NCBI GenBank assembly: GCA_964374095.1
Contig: CAYJXJ010000074.1
Span: 1-21,036 of the forward strand
Source: CAYJXJ01 sp964374095
Lineage (GTDB): Bacteria > Elusimicrobiota > Elusimicrobia > UBA1565 > UBA9628
Direction: 5' to 3'
DNA: 21,036 nucleotides
Shown: one piece after another, positions 1-6,427 of the stretch
How the letters are laid out: every line of letters begins with the position of its first letter
Position numbering within the stretch: position 1 is the stretch's first letter
Position numbers and translations under genes: made by a program
The notes under the pieces: generated by a model
The model's input: the letters and a program-made list of their open reading frames with translations, nothing else
Told to the model about the DNA's origin: nothing
Databases searched by the model: none

Positions 1-1929
1 CTGCCTGGGTTGGGAGGCCTGCGGCTGGGGTTCTCCCAAAACTTTCTGGGCGAGTTCGGGACCGGGGCCCACGCTCGCCCGCTGGGTGATGCCGGGGGGG
101 CCGATCCCGAGGAGCCCGCGGACCTGGAAGCGCCCGGCGACGGGCGGCAGGGGAGTGCCGCGGGCCAGGGCCGAGGCGATCGTCCGCTCCCGGACCGAGA
201 GAGACTCGAGCTGCTTGAGCCGCTGGCCGCAGTCGCGGTAGCCGGGGGTCGTTTGGGAGATCTGCCAGTACGCGGCCCGGGCTTCGTTGAGCCGGGCGTG
301 GCGCTCGCAGACGAGGGCGAATGAGTAGTACAGCTCGGGAGAGGCGGCGGCGGGGATGGTCTTGGACAGGCCGTCAAAGACCCTCGCCGCCAAATTGAAA
401 TCCCCCAGCCGGGCGGCCAGGCGCAGGGCCAGGGAGTAGTCGCGCGCGCCCATGGCGGCGCGGCCTTCGGTGAGCGTCGTGAGGGCCTCCTGGTCGCGGC
501 CCGCCTCCATGAGGGCCTGGGCCGCGTCGGCGCGCTCGGCCTCCGGGATGGACGACTGCTGCAGGCGCTTGCCGTGGTGGATGTAGTAGAGCTCCTCGGC
601 GCCGAGGGTGGAGGGATCCCCGCCCAAGGACTGGAAGCGTTCGTAGAGACCGCGCAGCTCATCGAGCGAGCCCCCGGCCGCGGCGGGGGGAGCTCCCGTC
701 AGCCTTTCATGGGCGGTCGCCGACCCTCCCCCAAGTCCGGCGACCATGGCGCGGATTTTCCAGGCCAGATCGTCCCGCGCTCCCGCGATGCGCCGGGTCC
801 GGCGCCGTCGCGCGGACCATCCCCAGCCGCCGGCCGCGGCCGCGGCCAGGGCCGCGGCGAGCCAGGCCCAGAGGGCGCGCCGCCGTTTGCGGTGGGCCGC
901 GAGCCGGGCGCGGGCGGTCTCAAGCATGGCGCGGGCCTGGGCGTTGTCGAGCTCCCCGAGGGCGGATTCCAGCGACGCCACCGCCTCGGCCGGGCGTCCG
1001 GACTCCAGGTGGGCCTGGCCGTCGGCCAGGGCGCGGCCGAAGACGTCGAGTTTGGAGAGGAAGCGCCGGATGACCTCGCCGCGGTCGATGCCGCGGTTGC
1101 GGCCCGGGGGTTCCCTGGCGGCCGCTTCCAGAGCGCCGCGCGCCTCGTCGAGCCTGCCCAACTCGAAGAGGCTTCGGCCGAGGACGTAGTTCCAGGTGAG
1201 TTGGCGCTTGTCGGCGGGGATGGCGCGCAGGGTTGCCACGGCGTCGGCGTGCTCCTGCAGGTCTTGCTGGACCGAGGCGAGCCAGTTGCGGCTTTCGGCG
1301 TCGTCCGGATCGGCGGAAACGGCCCGCGCCAGGACCTCCTTGGCCGCGACGAATTTCCCCTCGGAAGCCAAGCGGCGGCCGAACTCGAAGTCCCGGACCC
1401 GGGCGATTTCGGCTGCGACGTCCCAGAGCTTGACCGTGCGGTCTTGCCCGGTGGAGAGCCCCCATCGCCCATCAGGAGAAAAGGCGACGGCGGATACTCC
1501 GCCCTGATGGCCTTCCCACGTCGCCAGGAGGCGGCGGCCGGCGAGGTCCCACAGCCGGACGGTGTCGTCGGCCGCGCCGGTGAGGGCCGTCCCGGCGTCG
1601 GTTGAAACCGCGACGGCCGTGACGCGACCGGCGTGCCCGCGGAGCACGATCCGCTCCAGCCGTTCGGCCGGTGCCCATAGCACGAGCGTGGCGTCCTTGC
1701 AGCCGCTCAAAATGCCGAGGCCGTTGGGCAGGTAGGCCGAAACCGCGGCGCCGCACACCGAATAGGCGTAGCACCCCCCGCTCGCCGCACCCGCCTCGCA
1801 GATGCGCGCGGTCCCGTCCTCTCCGGCCGCCAGAAGGGAGCGGCCATCGGGCGAAAACGCGGCCGAGACGATGGACGCCCGGCCTATGCCGGGCAACGAC
1901 GCTAACGGGCGCGCCTGGAGAGGTCCCAC
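1..1929 (-). CDS. C-terminal piece (after a frameshift) of a WD40/TPR membrane protein, cut by the left edge
   Basis: This frame is open from the left edge to beyond 1929 on the minus strand and continues the WD40 protein that begins at 2366. It holds WD40 blades 4 to 7 (blade endings such as TVRLWDL and TVKLWDV). TPR-like helices follow (around GKFVAAKEVLARAVSADPDD), then a long Ala-rich hydrophobic helix flanked by arginines (about 885-820), then more helical-repeat sequence (LYYSFALVCERHARLNEARAAY). The last visible stretch (about 135-30) reads like a protein-kinase N-lobe: a GIGPPG glycine loop, then a lysine in AQKVL. I infer a periplasmic propeller and TPR part, one membrane span and a cytoplasmic part. 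No stop is seen before the edge. The GTG at 1929 is only the furthest plausible restart; the natural start is probably 2366, reached by undoing one missing base near 1917-1922. Confidence 0.75.
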   Translation of the reverse strand, partial: MGPLQARPLASLPGIGRASIVSAAFSPDGRSLLAAGEDGTARICEAGAASGGCYAYSVCGAAVSAYLPNGLGILSGCKDATLVLWAPAERLERIVLRGHAGRVTAVAVSTDAGTALTGAADDTVRLWDLAGRRLLATWEGHQGGVSAVAFSPDGRWGLSTGQDRTVKLWDVAAEIARVRDFEFGRRLASEGKFVAAKEVLARAVSADPDDAESRNWLASVQQDLQEHADAVATLRAIPADKRQLTWNYVLGRSLFELGRLDEARGALEAAAREPPGRNRGIDRGEVIRRFLSKLDVFGRALADGQAHLESGRPAEAVASLESALGELDNAQARAMLETARARLAAHRKRRRALWAWLAAALAAAAAGGWGWSARRRRTRRIAGARDDLAWKIRAMVAGLGGGSATAHERLTGAPPAAAGGSLDELRGLYERFQSLGGDPSTLGAEELYYIHHGKRLQQSSIPEAERADAAQALMEAGRDQEALTTLTEGRAAMGARDYSLALRLAARLGDFNLAARVFDGLSKTIPAAASPELYYSFALVCERHARLNEARAAYWQISQTTPGYRDCGQRLKQLESLSVRERTIASALARGTPLPPVAGRFQVRGLLGIGPPGITQRASVGPGPELAQKVLGEPQPQASQPRQ

Positions 1930-2366
1930 AACCGCCGGGTGCCGGCGCGGCTCGCGGTGGCCAAGAGGGCGCCGTCGCGGGAGAGGGCCATGGCGGTGAG
2001 GCCTCCCTCGTGCGCCTGGAAGCTGGCGACGTGCTTGCGGGCGCGCAGATCCCAGATCTTCACCGCGCCTTCCCGGCCGGCGGATATCAGGCGGGTGCCG
2101 TCGGGAAACGCCCCCAGTCCGACCACCGCCTCTTCATGGGCGCCCCAGACGGCGGTGGCGCTTCCCGCCGCCACATCCCAGAGTCGGAGCGTACCGTCGG
2201 CGCTGCCCGAGACCGCGAACTTCCCGTCGGGGGTGATGCTGAGGCAAAGAGCCTCCCGCCCCTCGATTTTCCAGACCGCGCGCGGGCCCCAGGCCGCGGC
2301 CGGCCCCGGGAGCGCCAGGGCGAAGATCAATGCCGCCGGCAGGGTCATTACATGCGACTTCATCAT
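1902..2366 (-). CDS. N-terminal piece of the WD40 protein: signal peptide and blades 1-3, ended by a frameshift
   Basis: The piece starts at the first ATG of an ATGATG pair, 35 bp after the stop of the upstream exported-protein gene, in the same direction. A Sec signal peptide (hydrophobic core LPAALIFALALPG, Ala-rich end) is followed by three WD40 blades with typical ends (TLRLWDV, AVKIWDL, RRLWDL). It stops at a TAG (1904-1902) just after the third WD. The neighbouring frame then carries blades 4-7 without a break. Adding one base in the CTCTCC stretch at about 1922-1917 joins the two frames. No strong Shine-Dalgarno is seen. A later in-frame ATG at 2348 is an alternative start. I take this and the 1-1929 piece as one gene. 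The break may be an assembly error, a real mutation or, less likely, a -1 frameshift site. Confidence 0.72.
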   Translation of the reverse strand: MMKSHVMTLPAALIFALALPGPAAAWGPRAVWKIEGREALCLSITPDGKFAVSGSADGTLRLWDVAAGSATAVWGAHEEAVVGLGAFPDGTRLISAGREGAVKIWDLRARKHVASFQAHEGGLTAMALSRDGALLATASRAGTRRLWDLSRRAR

Positions 2367-2401
2367 TGAGGGGATGGTAGCAAACCCGCGGCGGCCTGCG
2401 G

Positions 2402-4993
2402 CTAGTCCGTGTATTCGGAGGGGCGGCCGAAGCGGGCGGTGGTCTCGGCCAAGCGCCGGACCGAGGGGTCCTCGTCGAGTCCGCGCCGGTAGAGGTAGCG
2501 GCCCTCGACCTTCTTGCCGTTCTTCTTGTCGTAGGGCTCGGCGGCCACGATGAACTCGGCCGAGATGTTGCCGGGGTCGGTGAGCTGGACGAGCACGCCC
2601 ATCATCTCCTCGTAGGCCAGGCCGTATTTCCCGGAGTGGCGCAGGAGGTCGCGGAGGGCTTCGGATTGCGCCCGCGCCTCCTCCGCATCGGCTGAACCGT
2701 GGTGGCGGATGGCGGCGATGTCGCGCAGCTTGGCGGCCAGCTTCTTGGCCCAATTGAGGGTGGAGCTGAGGGACTGGCGTTGTTCGTCGGCTCGCCCGCG
2801 CATATCATAATGGTCCCAGCCGAAGATCTTGCGGTAGTCGTACTTGACCGTGCCGTCGGGCAGGATTTCCCCCTGCTCAAGGACCTTCCCAAGGCGGCGG
2901 CGGTCCGAGGGGTCGGTCATCTGGACGTAGGCCCGCACCACGTCCTCGGCCGGGGACATCACGATCTCGTCGATGGCCCTTTCGCCAAAAACCAGGGTGA
3001 AGGCCCCCATGCCCCGCCGGAAGGTGGGGCTGGGCGGCCGGTCGCCGAAGGGGTCGTCGTGACGGCGGTGGCGGTTCCTAGGCTCGGGCGGCGGGGGCTG
3101 GAGGGGAAAGACCGTATCCAGGGGCAGGGCCGCCCGCGTGTTTTCGCCGCGGCCGCGGGTCCCGGCCAGGCTCATGATGCGGCTGGAGGTCACGGCGAGG
3201 TCCCGGGCGCCGCCCTCGGCGATATTGGTGTAGCCCGCCTGATGGACGAAGACCAGCGCCGGGGCCGTGGCCTTGCCGTCCGCGTCGGCGTAGGTGTAGG
3301 CCGTGACGCTTTTGCGTTCGTTGTTGTTGATGAGGCGTCCGAGGAAGGGGATGTCGAAAAAGCCGTTGGTCGACTCTTTGTGCGTGCGGTAGGCCCAGAT
3401 CTGCCCTCCCGTGTCGTCGAAGAGATGCATCTGCTCGTCGCGCCGTCCGGAGGCCCAGGAGAGGTCGGCCAATAGGGGGATCTTGACCCGAAAGGAGCCC
3501 AGGAAGCCGTTGATCCGCTGCGTTCCCGCGAAACTGCGCGTGGCGTCCTCCATGGCGTTCAAGGTCTCGCCATACCGCTTCTTGAGCTCCTTGAGCTTCC
3601 GGTGCAGTTGTTCGGTATGGAGGAAGGACTCCCCGGCGAGCTTGCCCATTTTGCCGAGGGTGTCGAGTATGGTGATGTCGCCCCCGGCGAGGAGCTCTTC
3701 CAAGGCTTTCATCTGCTTGGGATCGTTGGGATCGAGTATGAACTCGATCATGGCGTGGTCCTCGCGCGACCACTGCGCGATCCAATTGATCTGGGCGGTG
3801 AGGTAGCGTTGGACCGCGCGGTTGAGTATGCGGTCGATGCCCCTGCCGACGAGACTGCCGACAAGATCGCCCATGACCTTCTCCATCGCATCCTTCCCGC
3901 CCGTGCGCAGGGCCTCCCACTCCGAACCCAGGATCGAGTACACCAGCCCGCCGCTGGGTCCCCAGACTTTCATGTAGTCGATGCGCAGGCGCATGCGCAA
4001 ATGATTTCGGTCCAGGCGGCGCAGGGAGACGGCCGAGCCGCCCTCGCGCGAGTAGCCGAAGGAGACCGAGACGGGCATGTTCGTGACGGGCGAGCCCCCG
4101 GCCCCGATCGAGAAGCCCGCGCGCATGCGCAGGGGGAGGTTCCAAATCTCGCCGTCCTGCATGGCCGCGAAGCGGCCCGCCTTGAAGGGGAGGACGGTCT
4201 TGAATTCGCGGAGGTCGATGAGCTCGTCGATCTCCTTGCAGGCCTTCTTTCCCTCCAGCTGCCGCGTGACCATGGAGAGACCCTCAAGGTCGGTCCCCAC
4301 CCACATCCCGACCCCGGCGTCCTCGACGATCTCGCCCAGGGGCTTGGAGTAGCCCAAGCCCACGTTGAGGCGCACGGCGTCAACGAGTATCATGCGGCCG
4401 TCGTGGCCGGTTTTAAGGAAGCGCTTGATCTCGGGGCGGATCTCGGCGAACTCCCCGAGCTTGAGGCTGTACTTGATGGGGATTTGGGCTTCCTTACAAA
4501 GCGTGTTGGCGATATCGTGCCAGAAGCCCTGGTTGCGCAGTTTGTCCCAGAAGTCGATTTTTTCGCGCGCCGAGGGGTTGGTCTCGGAGATCGAGTCGGC
4601 GACGGTGCCGAGCTGGAGCCAGTCGCTGTTGGGGATGGGGGTGATGACCGTCGGCGTGCTGGCGGCCGGCGCGGCGGGCGGGACGGGTTCGGCGCGGACG
4701 GCCTGGCCGTCGCCCGGGGGCGGCGGCTCCTTGGCCTGGGACGGATCGGGGGGGGGCGGTACGACTCCCGGACCGCCGGGGTCGGGCGGGGTCGGCGGCT
4801 CCGGCGCGGGCAGGCGGCCCGGCGCGCGTGACGGGGGTTCGGCCTGGACCGGCGCCGCCGTCCCTTGTCGGAAGGCGCTGCCGTCGAAGAGGCGCCCCAG
4901 CCTGTCGAAGGACCAGATTTCGGCCGCCGCGGGAGCGGCGGTCAATAAATTGGCGACGACGAGCGACGCCAGGACAGGCCGGTGGAGACCCAT
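2402..4993 (-). CDS. Large exported protein of unknown family, paralogue of the 6428-8971 protein (copy B)
   Basis: About 863 aa. A Sec signal peptide (core VLASLVVANLLTAAPAAA) is followed by a motif WSFDRLGRLFDGS, a Pro-rich linker of about 70 residues, and a long conserved body beginning near NPSAREKIDFWDKLRNQ. Roughly half the residues match the paralogue, with long near-identical blocks (RFAAMQDGEIWNLP, GPSGGLVYS, RVKIPLLADL, SAEFIVAAEPYDKK, the C-terminal RF-x-x-PS). The mature protein has only two cysteines, 86 residues apart (in LCKEAQIP and KACKEIDELIDL), at the same places as in copy A, so a structural disulfide is likely. I recognise no known domain. I chose ATG 4993 because it puts the signal peptide at the very start; a GTG at 5014 is possible and neither has a clear ribosome site. 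It lies 69 bp after the barrel gene, which suggests co-transcription. Confidence 0.88.
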   Translation of the reverse strand: MGLHRPVLASLVVANLLTAAPAAAEIWSFDRLGRLFDGSAFRQGTAAPVQAEPPSRAPGRLPAPEPPTPPDPGGPGVVPPPPDPSQAKEPPPPGDGQAVRAEPVPPAAPAASTPTVITPIPNSDWLQLGTVADSISETNPSAREKIDFWDKLRNQGFWHDIANTLCKEAQIPIKYSLKLGEFAEIRPEIKRFLKTGHDGRMILVDAVRLNVGLGYSKPLGEIVEDAGVGMWVGTDLEGLSMVTRQLEGKKACKEIDELIDLREFKTVLPFKAGRFAAMQDGEIWNLPLRMRAGFSIGAGGSPVTNMPVSVSFGYSREGGSAVSLRRLDRNHLRMRLRIDYMKVWGPSGGLVYSILGSEWEALRTGGKDAMEKVMGDLVGSLVGRGIDRILNRAVQRYLTAQINWIAQWSREDHAMIEFILDPNDPKQMKALEELLAGGDITILDTLGKMGKLAGESFLHTEQLHRKLKELKKRYGETLNAMEDATRSFAGTQRINGFLGSFRVKIPLLADLSWASGRRDEQMHLFDDTGGQIWAYRTHKESTNGFFDIPFLGRLINNNERKSVTAYTYADADGKATAPALVFVHQAGYTNIAEGGARDLAVTSSRIMSLAGTRGRGENTRAALPLDTVFPLQPPPPEPRNRHRRHDDPFGDRPPSPTFRRGMGAFTLVFGERAIDEIVMSPAEDVVRAYVQMTDPSDRRRLGKVLEQGEILPDGTVKYDYRKIFGWDHYDMRGRADEQRQSLSSTLNWAKKLAAKLRDIAAIRHHGSADAEEARAQSEALRDLLRHSGKYGLAYEEMMGVLVQLTDPGNISAEFIVAAEPYDKKNGKKVEGRYLYRRGLDEDPSVRRLAETTARFGRPSEYTD

Positions 4994-5062
4994 GCCGATG
5001 GGCACATGATACACCCACGGGCTTGCAACTTCATGGGCTGTCCGGGAATGCCGGTTCTGGGC

Positions 5063-6391
5063 TCAAGGACCTATGCCGGGACTTGCCGAGCTGCCTCCAT
5101 CGCTGGAGGTGAGCGGCGATTTGGAAGGGGCGGTCCCTTCCAAAGATGGTGGAAAGGGACCGAAGCGCAGGCCGGCCTGAAACGCGGCGAAGGCCTCGCG
5201 GGGAATCCGGTTCTGGCGCCCCTGGCTTTCGGTCGTCACGCTCCGGCGGCTGATCGCGAAGGCGGCGTCGACGCTGGCGCCCCAGAGCCTCAGTCCCAGG
5301 CCTAGAGTCCGGAGGCTGCCGGCGCTGGTTTCCTCCAGATTGCGGGTGAAGCCCAGGCGCAGTGGAATGCTGAAAGTCCGGCGGTTGAAGAGGGTGATCT
5401 CGGTCCCCACGCTGAATTGCCGGCTGCGGATGCCGTCGATCATGGTGAAGTTCCGGGTCATGTCCGCGTCCGCGGCCAGAAGCCACCAGGAGAGCGGGCG
5501 GATCGACGCGCCCAGGCGGACCTGCGGGGTAAGGGCGAAGCGCTCCGAGAAACCGGCCATCACGGCCGGGTCGGGATGCTTGAACCCGGGATTGTTGACG
5601 TTGCGCGCGACCAGTCCTAAACGGGGACGCCACCGGATGTCTTCGAAGCTTCGATCGATGTCCCAAAGGGCGCCGAAATCGAGGCCGATATTGTAGCTGG
5701 TCTTGGAGCCTTCCTTGAGCTTGGCGAGCATGTTCAAGTTATCGTTGGTGTTGCGAAGGATGAAGAACTCCGAGAAACCCGCCTGGACGCGCAGGAGCTT
5801 GAGGTTGGCGCCGATCAGCAGGCCGGGCGCGACAGGAAGCTCGCGTCCATAGCCCGTCCCCAGCTCGAGCGTTTGCCTTCCCCGGATGACCAGCTTGGAG
5901 GAGTTGATATTGTTGTCGATGGCCCCCTGGGAGACGTTGATGAGATCCGCGAAGGGAACCGCGCCCATGTCGATGAAGGTGTTGCTAAATACCGTGGCGC
6001 GTCTGATCTTAGTCTGCGCGCCCGCGTCCACCCCCAGCCGCAGGCCGTTGCCGGGCGCGTTGAGCTTTGAGAGGTTGGCGTCGATCTGGGCCAGGCAGGC
6101 GAGGTTGGTGCAATGGCGCAGGTTGGGGAGGTTTTTGGCCTCCTCGAGCCCGGAGCCGGTCAGGGCGAAGTGGACGCCGATGGGAAGCTCAAATCCGTAG
6201 GCGGGGCCCGCGAGGCCAAGGGCCGCCGGGTTCCAGTAGACGGCCGCCGGTCCCTCGGCCGCGGCGACCCCCGCTCCCCCCAGGCCCATGGCGCGCGCGC
6301 CCATGAGACGCCATTCATCGGCCCGGGCGGGGGATGCGGACAGGCGGAGCGCGAGGCCGACGAGGAGGCGGATGCCCATGAGTGCGACCAT
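5063..6391 (-). CDS. TraF_2/PorV-like outer-membrane beta-barrel protein
   Basis: 442 aa with a signal peptide (core GIRLLVGLALRLSAS, end PARA-DEW). The mature start has the signature GARAMGLGGAGVAAAEG followed by AVYWNPAALG, typical of the TraF_2 / PorV / OmpP1-like barrels. The rest alternates short polar and hydrophobic stretches with glycines and aromatics, as expected of a transmembrane barrel (ELGTGYGREL, LRLGFTRNLEE, AFQAGLRFGPF). A C-x4-C pair (residues 94 and 99) falls in what would be an early loop. A low-complexity tail of about 28 residues follows the last aromatic strand, so the barrel does not end at the C-terminus as classical porins do. The conjugation name of the family should not be taken literally, as no transfer genes are near. 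It sits between the two paralogous exported proteins with short gaps (36 and 69 bp), so it probably works with them in the outer membrane. ATG 6379 is an alternative start. Confidence 0.8.
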   Translation of the reverse strand: MVALMGIRLLVGLALRLSASPARADEWRLMGARAMGLGGAGVAAAEGPAAVYWNPAALGLAGPAYGFELPIGVHFALTGSGLEEAKNLPNLRHCTNLACLAQIDANLSKLNAPGNGLRLGVDAGAQTKIRRATVFSNTFIDMGAVPFADLINVSQGAIDNNINSSKLVIRGRQTLELGTGYGRELPVAPGLLIGANLKLLRVQAGFSEFFILRNTNDNLNMLAKLKEGSKTSYNIGLDFGALWDIDRSFEDIRWRPRLGLVARNVNNPGFKHPDPAVMAGFSERFALTPQVRLGASIRPLSWWLLAADADMTRNFTMIDGIRSRQFSVGTEITLFNRRTFSIPLRLGFTRNLEETSAGSLRTLGLGLRLWGASVDAAFAISRRSVTTESQGRQNRIPREAFAAFQAGLRFGPFPPSLEGTAPSKSPLTSSDGGSSASPGIGP

Positions 6392-6427
6392 CGAACCACA
6401 ATGGCCACCGCCCGCGCCAGGCCCCGC

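Noticed and set aside
574..1605. Long plus-strand open frame opposite the WD40/TPR gene
   Set aside because: It is an antisense shadow caused by high GC: its composition is Gly/Arg/Ala/Pro-rich with no motif, while the minus strand shows clear WD40 and TPR sequence.
5094..5109. Hairpin CCTCCA-TCGC-TGGAGG similar to the one at 10250-10265, with a 13-bp match near 14762
   Set aside because: Two short stems and a 13-bp match are within what a GC-rich 21-kb window can give by chance, and one lies inside a coding tail, so I do not claim a dispersed repeat family.
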